A stretch of 64,000 bases of DNA. Source: Haloferula helveola (GTDB lineage Bacteria > Verrucomicrobiota > Verrucomicrobiia > Verrucomicrobiales > Akkermansiaceae). Under the pieces are notes generated by a model. That model was not told where the DNA came from, did not search any database, and worked only from the letters and a program-made list of their open reading frames with translations. The stretch is taken from positions 4,092,001 to 4,156,000 of the forward strand of contig NZ_AP024702.1 of assembly GCF_037076345.1 (NCBI RefSeq). Reading direction: 5' to 3'. Shown piece after piece: positions 16,380 to 24,928 of this stretch; within the stretch, counting starts at the first letter, position 1, and each line of letters opens with the position of its first letter. A program made the translations under genes and the position numbers.

Positions 16380-17083
16380 ACCCGAAAGTCATTGCCATTT
16401 ACGGATTCGTTGTCGTCGCGTCGATCGCGATGATTCTTTTCTTCAGGCAGCTCGGAAAGGGTGTGCCCGAAACGGAGCTCCCGCCGGTGTCGGATGCGGG
16501 CGTGGGTCACGTCGATGAATTCTTTCCGATTGAGGAGGACCTGGATCTCGTGAAGCAGGACGGCACGGAGGTGAAGTTGTCCGACCTCAAGGGCAAGGTC
16601 ACGGTGCTGGCGCAGTTCTTCGCGGTCTGCCCGAAGTGCGCGGTCCGCAACGGCAGCGAGCTGGCGGAGATCTACAAGACCTTCGGCGACGATCCGGACT
16701 TCCGAATCGTGTGCATCACGGTCGACCCCGACGAGGATGATCAGGAGAAGCTGTCGGACTACGCGGAAACGCTCGGGGCCGATCCGGAGAACTGGTGGTT
16801 CGCCAGCGCCGGGGATCGCGACGAGACCCACCGCTATCTGGAGGAGGAGCTGAAGTTCTTCAAAATCCGCGAGCGCCGGGACCCGATCGATATCGCTTCG
16901 AACGGGCGTTACGCGCACGACCTCGGATTCCTCCTCATCGACCACGACCTCAACGTCGTCGGCAAGTGGCCGCTCGCCGACGCCGACACCGACGAGGCCC
17001 GCGAGCGGGACCCCGGACAGTATGATCGGGAGAAGAAGTCGATGTATGACCGCATCCGCAAAGAGCTTTCGGAGAACCCATGA
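16376..17083 (+). CDS. Sco1/SenC-like copper/thiol assembly protein with CPKC
   Basis: 235 residues. N-terminal anchor (about 5-23) and thioredoxin-like domain. The metal site reads AVCPKCAVRNG, a CxxC like thioredoxins rather than the usual CxxxC of Sco. The distal His is present (RYAHDLGFLLID). Sco proteins deliver Cu or reduce the CuA-site cysteines of cytochrome c oxidase subunit II in the periplasm. The CxxC version favours a thiol-disulfide role (inference). It overlaps both neighbours by 4 bases (ATGA), indicating translational coupling within the oxidase-assembly operon. Confidence 0.87.
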   Translation: MNPKVIAIYGFVVVASIAMILFFRQLGKGVPETELPPVSDAGVGHVDEFFPIEEDLDLVKQDGTEVKLSDLKGKVTVLAQFFAVCPKCAVRNGSELAEIYKTFGDDPDFRIVCITVDPDEDDQEKLSDYAETLGADPENWWFASAGDRDETHRYLEEELKFFKIRERRDPIDIASNGRYAHDLGFLLIDHDLNVVGKWPLADADTDEARERDPGQYDREKKSMYDRIRKELSENP

Positions 17084-17640
17084 GTGAGAGATCGGAATGG
17101 CTGGCGAAGCCGGCGAACGAGGAGCTCGCGCGGAAGCTGCGGGTGGTGGCGTGGGTGGTTTCCGCCCTCGTGCTGGTGCTGGTGGCGCTGATGCAGCGCA
17201 TCCGCCTGCCCCTGCCAGAAGGTTGGAGCACCGAGATGCTGCCGCCGTTCCATGCTGCGGTGAACGCGGCTGGAGCCGTCGTGCTGATCGCGGCGCTGGT
17301 TTTCATCAAGCAGGGCAAGGTGGCGCTGCACCGGGCCGCGATGTTGTTCGCGATGGTGCTCTCGGTGCTTTTCCTGCTTTCCTACGTCGCTTACCACATG
17401 ACCAACGATCCGACCCGCTTCGGCGGCGAGGGGGCGATCCGGGGCTTCTACTTCTTCCTGCTCATCACGCACATCGTGTCGGCCGCGGTGAGCTTTCCGT
17501 TCATTCTCTTCACCTTCATTGCGGCGTGGACGAACCGCTTTGCCGCACATCGCAAACTTGCCCGCTGGGTGTTTCCGCTGTGGCTCTATGTCGCGGTCAC
17601 CGGGCCGGTTTGCTACCTGATGCTCAAGCCCTACTACTGA
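17080..17640 (+). CDS. DUF420 membrane protein (CtaM-like)
   Basis: 186 residues with five predicted transmembrane helices. Conserved His residues sit in the PPFHAAVN, YVAYHMTNDPTRFGG and LITHIVSA segments, as in DUF420 proteins such as Bacillus CtaM/YozB, which are required for maturation of haem-copper oxidases. The placement at the end of cyoE-sco-sco fits. Start overlaps the previous stop (ATGA). Biochemical activity of the family is not established. Confidence 0.88.
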   Translation: MSERSEWLAKPANEELARKLRVVAWVVSALVLVLVALMQRIRLPLPEGWSTEMLPPFHAAVNAAGAVVLIAALVFIKQGKVALHRAAMLFAMVLSVLFLLSYVAYHMTNDPTRFGGEGAIRGFYFFLLITHIVSAAVSFPFILFTFIAAWTNRFAAHRKLARWVFPLWLYVAVTGPVCYLMLKPYY

Positions 17641-17653
17641 TCCCGTAACCGCC

Positions 17654-18940
17654 ATGAGAACCATCAGTCACAAGGACGAAGGATACGGAGAATTCGTCGC
17701 GACCCTCGACCGCCGGGCGATTCCCGGGGACGACGTCAGGGAGGCGGTTGCCGAGATTGTCCGTGAAGTCGGTGCCCGCGGGGATCGCGCGCTGGCGGAC
17801 TACGCGGCGCGGTTCGACAAGGTCGCGCTCGCGCCGGCTGCGCTGTTCGTCACCAAGGAGGAGATCGCCGAGGCGAGGAAGGCCGTGGCGCCGTCGACCA
17901 AGAAGGCGGTGGCCGCCAGCCTGCGGAACATCACCGAATTCGCGAAGCGCAGCATGCGCAAGGACTGGTCCTACCGGAATGCCGAGGGGGCGAAGGTGGG
18001 AGAGCGTTTCACCCCGTTTGACCGGGTGGGGGTCTACGTGCCGGGCGGCAAGGCTCCACTCGTCTCGACGGCGCTGATGACCGCCGGCTTTGCCAAAGCG
18101 GCGAAGGTTCCGGAGGTCCTCGGCGCGACTCCCTGCGGTCCGGACGGAAAGGTGAATCCCGAGTTGCTCTACGCCCTTCACGCCGCAGGTGTCAGCGAGG
18201 TCATCAAGGTCGGTGGTGCCCAGGCGATCGCGGCGATGGCGCTCGGCACCGAGTCGGTGCGGCCGGTCGACCGGATCTTCGGTCCCGGAAACAAGTTTGT
18301 GGTCGAGGCCAAACGCCAACTCGTCGGAGCGGTGTCGATCGATCTTTTGCCGGGCCCGAGCGAGGTGCTGGTGCTCGCCGACAAGACGGGCAATCCGGAT
18401 TTCATCGCCGCGGATCTTCTTGCCCAAGCCGAACACGGCGGGGACAGCGTGATCGGTTTCATCAGCGACTCAAAGGCGCTGATCGTCAAGGTCCTCAAGG
18501 CGATCGAGCGCCAACTCGAGACGCTTTCGCGGGCCGACTACATCCGTGAGGTTCTCGATCAGGGCGCCTTCGCGCTCCACGTGAAGAATCTCTCGAAAGG
18601 CGTCGAGATTGCGAATGCCTTCGCCCCTGAGCACCTTTCCCTGATGGTCGAAAAGGAGTCGAAGTGGCTGAAGCAGATTCGGACGGCGGGTGCGATCTAC
18701 GTCGGAAACCTGTCGGCCGTGGCGGTCGGCGATTTCCTCGCGGGTCCGAGCCACACCCTGCCGACGGGCGGGGCGGGCCGGTCGTTCTCCGGGCTCCGGG
18801 CCGACCAGTTCCAGCGCCGGACGAGTATCGTCAAGCTGGACCGCAAGTCGGTCGCGAAGTCGCTGCCGGTGGTCGAGGAATTCGCGCGTATCGAGGGCCT
18901 CGACGCCCACGGTCGGTCGGTCTCGATCCGCTGCGAGTGA
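17654..18940 (+). CDS. hisD: Histidinol dehydrogenase
   Basis: 428 residues against 434 in E. coli. Recognised by FGPGNKFVVEAKR (NAD-contact region), LLAQAEHGGDSVIGF (zinc Gln and His), EHLSLMV, and the C-terminal LDAHGRSVSIR (zinc His). The enzyme catalyses the last two NAD-dependent oxidations from L-histidinol to histidine, as a cytosolic zinc homodimer. No other his gene is nearby. It begins 13 bases after the DUF420 gene and may be carried on that transcript. It converges with the ZnuA-like gene. Confidence 0.96.
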   Translation: MRTISHKDEGYGEFVATLDRRAIPGDDVREAVAEIVREVGARGDRALADYAARFDKVALAPAALFVTKEEIAEARKAVAPSTKKAVAASLRNITEFAKRSMRKDWSYRNAEGAKVGERFTPFDRVGVYVPGGKAPLVSTALMTAGFAKAAKVPEVLGATPCGPDGKVNPELLYALHAAGVSEVIKVGGAQAIAAMALGTESVRPVDRIFGPGNKFVVEAKRQLVGAVSIDLLPGPSEVLVLADKTGNPDFIAADLLAQAEHGGDSVIGFISDSKALIVKVLKAIERQLETLSRADYIREVLDQGAFALHVKNLSKGVEIANAFAPEHLSLMVEKESKWLKQIRTAGAIYVGNLSAVAVGDFLAGPSHTLPTGGAGRSFSGLRADQFQRRTSIVKLDRKSVAKSLPVVEEFARIEGLDAHGRSVSIRCE

Positions 18941-19004
18941 TCCCGAATCGGTACGGGTTTCCGAAGGTCTCCTGAATGCGAGGTGACGAGCGCCAGTGGC
19001 GGGC

Positions 19005-19892
19005 TCACTTCGTCCCAAGAGCTCCGACGATCGTCTCGACGTTGTGCCGGACCATCGCCTCGTAGCTGTCCGTGGTGGTGCCATCGGAGATGAGCGGGTC
19101 GGCGATGCGGATGCCGGTGTCGGCGGTGAGAGCCTCGAGGATCTTCGGGTTGGACGACGTTTCGGGGAAGATCGCGGTCACGCCGGAATCGCGGAGCTTG
19201 CCGATCAGTGAGGCGAGGCTGGCGGCATCGGGCATCTGCTCACGGTTCACCCCTTGCACGGGTAGGGCGGTGAACCCGTATTCGTGGCAGAAGTAGCCGA
19301 AGGCGGCGTGGGCGGTGGCGAGCGTGCGTTTTTCTGCCGGGACTCGGGCGAGTTCGCGGCGCGTCCAGCGTTCCAACTGATCGAGCTTCCGGCGGTAAGT
19401 CATGCTACGGGAGCGATAGTAGTCGGCTCCGTCAGGGTCGGCCTCGGCGAATGTGGCGGCGGTGGAAGTGGCGGCGCGCCGGAAGGCGTCCACCGAATGC
19501 CACCAGTGCGGATCGGTATCTCCCTCGTCGTGATGATGGTCCGGATGGTCGCAACTCCCCGCGAGGGTCGGCAGTCCGGAGCCGATCTCCACCAATCTTG
19601 CGCCTTCAGGCAGGATCGACTTCAGCGAGGGGAGGTAACTTTCCAAACCCATGCCGGAGGCAAGGCACAGGTCCATGCCGGTGGCCTTGCGCAAGGTTGC
19701 CGGCGTCGGCTCGAAGTGGTGGGGATCGTCGTTGCGCGTCACCAGTTCGACGACTTCCACCCGATCGCCGCCGACCTGGCGGGCAAGATCGGCAAGCAGC
19801 GGGTGCAGGGTTGCGACCTTCAGCTCCTCAGCATGGCAGCCGAGGGCGAAGAGGATCAGGCAGGCGAGAATACGGGCCACGGCGGGAACCAT
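19005..19892 (-). CDS. Metal ABC transporter substrate-binding protein (ZnuA/TroA type)
   Basis: 295 residues. Signal peptide (about 1-21) with a Cys at about 19 that may be a lipobox (ALGCHA). Cluster A-I fold: the first His ligand is in DPHHFEPTP, a His/Asp-rich loop (DHPDHHHDEGD) follows, then a second ligand in DPHWWHS, a third in TAHAAFGYF, and an acidic ligand in FPETSSNP. The His-rich loop is typical of zinc-specific ZnuA proteins. No permease or ATPase gene is adjacent, so the partner transporter must be elsewhere. It is divergent from maf. Confidence 0.9.
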   Translation of the reverse strand: MVPAVARILACLILFALGCHAEELKVATLHPLLADLARQVGGDRVEVVELVTRNDDPHHFEPTPATLRKATGMDLCLASGMGLESYLPSLKSILPEGARLVEIGSGLPTLAGSCDHPDHHHDEGDTDPHWWHSVDAFRRAATSTAATFAEADPDGADYYRSRSMTYRRKLDQLERWTRRELARVPAEKRTLATAHAAFGYFCHEYGFTALPVQGVNREQMPDAASLASLIGKLRDSGVTAIFPETSSNPKILEALTADTGIRIADPLISDGTTTDSYEAMVRHNVETIVGALGTK

Positions 19893-19971
19893 GGGCAGAA
19901 AACCTGCAAATGCAAGTGGATTGCGTTAGCGGGGCTTGCGGGAGCCTCCGCCCAAGGTTAGGGAGGCGCTG

Positions 19972-20544
19972 ATGAAGATCGTGCTCGCGTCCGGATCGCC
20001 CCGGCGAAGGGAATTGCTGGCGGCTGCGGGCGTGGAGTTCGAGGTCCGACCGTCGCCGGCGGAGGAGATTCATGACGCCGGGATGGCTCCCGCCGAACTT
20101 TGCGAAACCAATGCCGAGCTGAAGGCGAGGGGGGTGGAGGTCGCGGGAGCGGCGGTGATCGGAGCCGACACGCTGGTCTTTCTGGAGGATGAGCCTCTGG
20201 GAAAGCCCGCCGATTTGGACGAGGCCCGGGCGACCCTGCGGCGGCTGTCGGGCCGGGTCCACACGGTCTGCACCGGAGTTTGCGTGGTCGCGCCCGACGG
20301 CACGGCCCATCCGTTTCACGAACTGACCGAAGTCCGGTTCCGGCCTTTCGGTGAGGAGGTGATCGATGCCTATTTCGCGAAAGTGGACCCCCTCGACAAG
20401 GCGGGGGCCTACGGGATCCAGGAGCACGGCGAGATGCTGGTCGAATCGATCGACGGCAGCTTCGACAACGTCATGGGATTGCCGGTCGCGCGCCTGCTTG
20501 AGGTCCTCGGGGCTTGCGGCGTCGACGGGCGGAGCCTTGAATAG
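19972..20544 (+). CDS. maf: Maf/YceF-like nucleotide pyrophosphatase
   Basis: 190 residues. The ATG at 19972 has GGGAGG upstream at good spacing; a TTG further upstream is less likely. Maf hallmarks are LASGSPRRRELL (about 4-15), the GADTLVF segment with the catalytic Asp (about 66-72) and GAYGIQE (about 144-150). Maf enzymes hydrolyse dTTP/UTP or modified nucleotides to monophosphates and may affect septum formation. It lies 5 bases before the lipid-kinase gene, suggesting an operon with the SanA-like gene. Confidence 0.93.
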   Translation: MKIVLASGSPRRRELLAAAGVEFEVRPSPAEEIHDAGMAPAELCETNAELKARGVEVAGAAVIGADTLVFLEDEPLGKPADLDEARATLRRLSGRVHTVCTGVCVVAPDGTAHPFHELTEVRFRPFGEEVIDAYFAKVDPLDKAGAYGIQEHGEMLVESIDGSFDNVMGLPVARLLEVLGACGVDGRSLE

Positions 20545-20549
20545 CGGCC

Positions 20550-21512
20550 GTGGTCCTCCCTCCGAGATATCCGGTACTTTTCAACCCGAAGGCACGGAGC
20601 CAGCGGGGGCGGAGAGCGCTGGAGTTCCTGATGGACAATGCCGCCGGGTTGGCGCTCTACGCCACGCGTTCGGCCGAGGAGGCGGAGGCCCTCTCGCACC
20701 GCTTCGCCGAGCAGGGTGAACCTGTGGTGATCGCCGCCGGAGGAGACGGCACGCTTAACGCGGTGGTCAAGGGCCTCTCCGGTTCGAAGACCGCGCTGGG
20801 AGTGCTGCCGACCGGCACGATGAACGTCTTCGCACGCGAGCTCGGCATTCCTTACGACAATCTCGACCGCGCCTTCGAGGTGATCCTCGAGGCCAACGTG
20901 AAAGAGGTGGATCTGTTCGAAGCGAACGGCACGCCATTCGTCCAGATGGCCGGCGTCGGATTCGATGCGGCGGTGATCGAGGAAACCACTTGGGAGAGCA
21001 AGAAGGTGCTCGGACCTCTGGCTTACCTTTTGTCGGCGGTGAAGGTTCTCGGTGAGAAGCCGCCGAGGATGAAGGTCGAGGGCGACGATGGTCGCGAAGA
21101 GGAGGGGGTCGCGGTGCTCGCCGGAAACGGCTCGCTCTATGGCGGCCAGTTCAAGCTCTTCCATCGTGCCGACAACCAGGACAGCAAGCTCGACGTGCTC
21201 GTCTTCAAGGAGGCCGGCTACAAGCTGGTGCTCGATTCGCTCCGAGGGATCGCGTTGGGTGGGGTCGACTTCGACAGTTCGACCGTCTCGTATTTCCAAT
21301 CCGGGTCACTGCATGTGACGGCTGACCGAGAAGTCCCGCTTGAAGTCGATGGCGAGCTGGTTGGCCGCACCCGCGAGGTGACCTTCGGCGACGAGCAACC
21401 GGAGCGGCTGCGGGTGCTGGCGCCGCGCGAGCCGATCGGGACCCGTTTCGAGGAGGCGATGAAGGCGATGATGGCGTGGACGAAGAAGACCGTCGGAGGT
21501 CCGCAACCGTGA
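20550..21512 (+). CDS. Diacylglycerol/sphingosine-kinase-family lipid kinase
   Basis: 320 residues, GTG start. The DAGK catalytic domain has the N-terminal NPKARSQRG phosphate-binding segment, GGDGTLNAVVKG (about 70-81) and the LPTGTMNVFARELG segment (about 90-103), then a two-domain fold with a beta-sandwich C-terminus (VPLEVDGELVG). Family members phosphorylate diacylglycerol or related lipids (DgkB, YegS). The substrate is not assignable from sequence. It overlaps the next gene by 4 bases (GTGA). Confidence 0.9.
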   Translation: MVLPPRYPVLFNPKARSQRGRRALEFLMDNAAGLALYATRSAEEAEALSHRFAEQGEPVVIAAGGDGTLNAVVKGLSGSKTALGVLPTGTMNVFARELGIPYDNLDRAFEVILEANVKEVDLFEANGTPFVQMAGVGFDAAVIEETTWESKKVLGPLAYLLSAVKVLGEKPPRMKVEGDDGREEEGVAVLAGNGSLYGGQFKLFHRADNQDSKLDVLVFKEAGYKLVLDSLRGIALGGVDFDSSTVSYFQSGSLHVTADREVPLEVDGELVGRTREVTFGDEQPERLRVLAPREPIGTRFEEAMKAMMAWTKKTVGGPQP

Positions 21513-22174
21513 GCCGAAAAGCGAAGAAGTTCCGTCCGCTCCGCACCCTCCGGCACTTCGCGATCGGGGGCGTGCTGTGTTTCGTCGGCTGGGTCGTGTG
21601 GGCGAACGTCGCGGCGGTGATCGCCGGGGCGGGAAAGCTTCACGACGAAATCGCCGACGTACCCGACGGGCGGGTCGGGCTCGTGTTCGGTTGTGATGAT
21701 CGGATTGACGGTCGGGAGAACCTCTACTTCCGCTACCGGATCGATGCCGCCGCCGAGCTTTGGAAGGCGGGCAAGCTCCGGTGCGTGATCGTTTCCGGCG
21801 ACAACCGCAAGGACAACTACAACGAGCCGAAGAAGATGAAGGAGGCGCTGGTGGCGGCGGGAGTTCCGGAGGACCGGATCTTCGGCGACAGCGCGGGGTT
21901 GCGGACGCTCGCTTCGGTGGTCCGGGCAAAGGAGATCTACGGAGTCGAACAGGTGACCTTCATCTCGCAGCGTTTCCAGAACGAGCGGGCCGCCTATCTG
22001 GCCAAGTCGATCGGACTCGACTTCGCCGGCTACAACGCACGCGACGTCGAAGGACAGGGAGGCTTCAAGACGAAGATCCGTGAGGTCGGCGCGCGGGTGA
22101 AGATGTGGCTCGATGTCCACGTGCTTGAGACCCGCCCGCAGGAGCTGGGTCCGCCGGTCCAGTTGCCTCTGTGA
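21509..22174 (+). CDS. SanA/YdcF-like DUF218 membrane protein
   Basis: 221 residues. Start chosen at GTG 21509, which overlaps the preceding stop and has GGAGGT 8 bases upstream; the longer frame from 21476 is unlikely. One N-terminal transmembrane helix (about 17-38) precedes a DUF218 domain with GLVFGCDDR, a FRYRIDAAAELWKAGK segment, VSGDN and LASVVRAKEIYG. SanA in enterobacteria affects envelope permeability to vancomycin. The mechanism is unknown. It converges with thiS. Confidence 0.88.
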   Translation: MSRKAKKFRPLRTLRHFAIGGVLCFVGWVVWANVAAVIAGAGKLHDEIADVPDGRVGLVFGCDDRIDGRENLYFRYRIDAAAELWKAGKLRCVIVSGDNRKDNYNEPKKMKEALVAAGVPEDRIFGDSAGLRTLASVVRAKEIYGVEQVTFISQRFQNERAAYLAKSIGLDFAGYNARDVEGQGGFKTKIREVGARVKMWLDVHVLETRPQELGPPVQLPL

Positions 22175-22242
22175 TCAGGCCGCTCGTCCGCACGTCTGAA
22201 AACAATCTCAGAACCCGTCAGGTCAGCGATGCGGGAATGGAA

Positions 22243-22446
22243 TCAGCCGCCTGCCGCGATCCGGACGATCTCGAGCGAGTCGCCGTCGCGGATGGTCGTC
22301 GTTGCGTAGTCGCTTGGCAGGACCGGTTCGCGGTTGAGCTCGACGACGACAGGCTTGCCGCCGAGGTCGAGTTCGCCGAGCAGGGCTTCGAGCGAAATCG
22401 AATCCGGCTCGAAGGCACGGCTTCCGCCATTGAGGGTCACGGTCAT
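22243..22446 (-). CDS. thiS: Thiamine biosynthesis sulfur carrier ThiS
   Basis: 67 residues, ubiquitin-like, ending in the essential Gly-Gly tail (IVRIAAGG) that becomes a thiocarboxylate. The N-terminus reads TVTLNGG and the middle holds the VVVELNREPV strand, both typical. ATG at 22446 forms a TGATG overlap with the thiH stop; a GTG one codon earlier is possible. ThiS donates sulfur to the thiazole formed by ThiG, with ThiH supplying dehydroglycine. No thiG or thiF is adjacent. Confidence 0.92.
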   Translation of the reverse strand: MTVTLNGGSRAFEPDSISLEALLGELDLGGKPVVVELNREPVLPSDYATTTIRDGDSLEIVRIAAGG

Positions 22447-23582
22447 CACGAGGTGGCGAGAATGGCTTCGTCCCAGTCTTTCCAGACGGGATCGAGTCCT
22501 TGGCGAGAGAGCATGGCCGCAACTTCGGCAGGGCTGCGGCTGTCATCGATGGTGAACTGCTCGGTGGCTTTCTCGCAGCCGGTGCGGTTCTCCATTTCGA
22601 CGCGCCGGCCGCGCAGCGTGAGGTGGAGGTCGTCGTGACCCGCGCCTGTGTAGCCGCCCGGTTCGGTGCGTGCGCCGGCGGACATCATGGTCACGCCGAG
22701 CGGGGCGATCGCGTCACGCAGCGTGGCGGGCTCACGGGTCGACATCACGATACCGACCTGCGGGAAGCACAGGCGGAAGGCGGCGACAAGCTGAACCAAC
22801 GCGCGGTCGGAGAGGAAAAGATCCGGGTCCGGCTCATACTCGTAGTTGCCGGCGTAGGGGCGCATGCGCGGGAAGGCGACCGTGAACTGCGCCTTCCAGC
22901 AATGCCTCAGCAGATACTCGACGTGGGCGGCGAGCGAGGTCGCCTCGTGGCGCCAGTCGGCCAGTCCGAAAAGCGCGCCAACACCGATCCTGCGGAAGCC
23001 GCCGCGGTAGGCCCGTTCGGGGCAATCGAGCCGCCAGCCGAACTTCTTCTTCGGTCCGGCGGTGTGGAGTTTCTCGTAAGTCTCGCGGTGGTAGGTTTCC
23101 TGGTAAACGACCAGTCCTTCCGCTCCGTGCGAAACGATTTCGCCGTATTGGTCGCCCTCCATCGGACCAACCTCGATCGCCAGGGTCGGGATGAAGGTCT
23201 TGAGGGCGTCGAGGCATTCCTGAAGGTATCCTTCCGAGACGAATTTCGGGTGTTCGCCCGCGACCAGCAGGACGTTCCGGAAGCCGAGATCGTAGAGGTG
23301 CCGGGCTTCCCGCACGACCTGATCCACCGTAAGAGTGGTGCGCAGGATCGGATTGTCGCGCGAGAATCCGCAGTAGCTGCAGTTGTTGACGCACTCGTTC
23401 GACAGATAGAGGGGGGCGAAGAGGCGCATCGTCCGGCCGAAGTGCCTGCGGGTGGTGGCGGCCGACTCGCGGGCCATGGATTCCAGGCGCGCGTCGGTGC
23501 ACGGATCGAGAAGTCCCCGGAAGCGCCGCATCAGCGGGGTCGGGCGGGCGAGAAGGGACTCGAATTGTTCGGAGAAGGCCAT
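22446..23582 (-). CDS. thiH: 2-iminoacetate synthase (tyrosine lyase)
   Basis: 378 residues, matching E. coli ThiH (377). Radical SAM site CVNNCSYCGF (CxxxCxxC, about 68-77), followed by the barrel motifs VLLVAGEHP and YQETYHRETY. The C-terminal biotin/thiamine-synthase-associated domain includes MMSAGARTEPGGY. The enzyme cleaves tyrosine to 2-iminoacetate and p-cresol for the thiazole of thiamine. It is first in a two-gene operon with thiS. Confidence 0.95.
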   Translation of the reverse strand: MAFSEQFESLLARPTPLMRRFRGLLDPCTDARLESMARESAATTRRHFGRTMRLFAPLYLSNECVNNCSYCGFSRDNPILRTTLTVDQVVREARHLYDLGFRNVLLVAGEHPKFVSEGYLQECLDALKTFIPTLAIEVGPMEGDQYGEIVSHGAEGLVVYQETYHRETYEKLHTAGPKKKFGWRLDCPERAYRGGFRRIGVGALFGLADWRHEATSLAAHVEYLLRHCWKAQFTVAFPRMRPYAGNYEYEPDPDLFLSDRALVQLVAAFRLCFPQVGIVMSTREPATLRDAIAPLGVTMMSAGARTEPGGYTGAGHDDLHLTLRGRRVEMENRTGCEKATEQFTIDDSRSPAEVAAMLSRQGLDPVWKDWDEAILATS

Positions 23583-23685
23583 CGGCTGCGGTGAGCATGG
23601 AGGCGGGCGGCGGCGAGGTCAAAAGCGGATCGGCGGCGAGGGCTTGCCAATTCCGGCTCCCGTGGTTTTTCTGCGCAGGAAACCC

Positions 23686-24504
23686 ATGAGTCAGCGGATC
23701 GTCTGCAAACCCACACCCTGGTTCCTGCTGCGCGCGGCGGCGATGATCCTGATGTTCGGGATTTTCGCGGCCATGTTCTTCAAGGACGGGCGTTCGGGAT
23801 ACCGTGAGGAGAACCTTTCCTATTACGTCTGGAAGGCGGTCGAGCGGGCGGTGGCCGAGTTCGGCGAGCGCAAGGACGAGATGTCGCCAAGCGAGTGGCG
23901 CCGCTTTGCCGAGATCCAGGAGGTCGAGTTTCCCGAGAATCGGAACCTGCTTCCGGAGGGAACGGTGGAGTCCGTGAAGTGGCCGGAGCTTCTCTCCGAC
24001 TACGATGCCATGTCCGCGGGACTGGGGAATCCGGAGCGGGATCTGTTCGACCCCATCCGAGACCAGCTGAATCTGGTCAAGGAAGCCCCCGAGCATGCCC
24101 ACACGGAGCGGGAAATTTTCGAGCAATGGGTGGTTTTCTGGATCTGTCTGGTCCTATTCCTTGGGGCCTTGTTCCTTCTGCTCCGCACCATGGCGCGCAA
24201 AATCGTGCTCGACGGCACAACGCTCCAGCCGGCCGGTGGGAAGCCGGTCGAACTTGGCGATTTGGTCCGCCTTGACCTGCGGAGGTGGAAGAGCAAGGGG
24301 CTGGCGTTTGCGTGGAGCGACAACGGCTCCGGTGGCGAGCGCAAGATCCGGATCGACGGCCTGACCTACGGGGGCTTCAAGCACGACGACGGCGAGCCCG
24401 CCGAAAAGCTGATCCAAGCGGTTCGGGCCGGATTCTCCGGAGAATTGATCGACTACGAGGGGGAATCGAGCGAACCCCCGCCGGAGAAGCCCTCGGATGT
24501 CTGA
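23686..24504 (+). CDS. Two-pass membrane protein, hypothetical
   Basis: 272 residues from ATG 23686 (AGGAAACCC upstream). Transmembrane helices at about 13-30 and 147-167. The region between is acidic and helical, without motifs. After the second helix comes a domain with alternating strands (LDGTTLQPAGGKPVELGDLVRLDLRRWKSKG) that resembles PH-like bYdbT or DUF304-type membrane modules (weak). Acidic tail. No adjacent partner beyond acpP downstream, which has its own leader. Unknown function. Confidence 0.65.
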   Translation: MSQRIVCKPTPWFLLRAAAMILMFGIFAAMFFKDGRSGYREENLSYYVWKAVERAVAEFGERKDEMSPSEWRRFAEIQEVEFPENRNLLPEGTVESVKWPELLSDYDAMSAGLGNPERDLFDPIRDQLNLVKEAPEHAHTEREIFEQWVVFWICLVLFLGALFLLLRTMARKIVLDGTTLQPAGGKPVELGDLVRLDLRRWKSKGLAFAWSDNGSGGERKIRIDGLTYGGFKHDDGEPAEKLIQAVRAGFSGELIDYEGESSEPPPEKPSDV

Positions 24505-24592
24505 ATCGCCTGCTTTTCAAAGGTTTTCGGGGTTGCCAAGATCGGGCCAGATCGCGTAATCCCTCCCCAACGCAATCACCACAAGCACATCC

Positions 24593-24835
24593 ATGTCTGA
24601 CAAGAGTATCGAAGACCGCGTGAAGGACATCATCGTCGACCAGCTCGGCGTGAATGCCGACCAAGTGACCCCGGAAGCAAAGTTCATCGAGGACCTCGGC
24701 GCGGATTCGCTCGACACGGTGGAGCTCGTGATGGCTTTCGAGGAAGAGTTCGAAATCGAGGTTCCCGACGAGGAGGCCGAAAAGCTCCAGTCCGTGGGTG
24801 ATGTGATCACCTACGTGAAGGGCGCGCAGGGCTGA
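24593..24835 (+). CDS. acpP: Acyl carrier protein
   Basis: 80 residues. Phosphopantetheine attachment serine is S39 in [18 protein letters not shown]. Small, highly acidic, four-helix pattern. It carries acyl chains as thioesters in fatty-acid synthesis. accA lies two genes further along on the same strand. An intrinsic terminator follows the gene, so it is mainly expressed alone. Confidence 0.97.
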   Translation: MSDKSIEDRVKDIIVDQLGVNADQVTPEAKFIEDLGADSLDTVELVMAFEEEFEIEVPDEEAEKLQSVGDVITYVKGAQG

Positions 24836-24858
24836 TTTCCCTCAAAGCGACTTTCAAG

Positions 24859-24896
24859 CGGGCGGCCCCGGATCACCCGGGACCGCCCGTTTTCTT
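24859..24896 (+). terminator. Intrinsic terminator after acpP
   Basis: A 7-bp GC stem (CGGGCGG/CCGCCCG) plus a further 5 bp after one mismatch, with a short loop, is followed by TTTTCTTT. It lies 23 bases after the acpP stop codon. Confidence 0.88.
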
Positions 24897-24928
24897 TGCG
24901 ATCGGCACGGAACGAGCGAGATTTGGGC

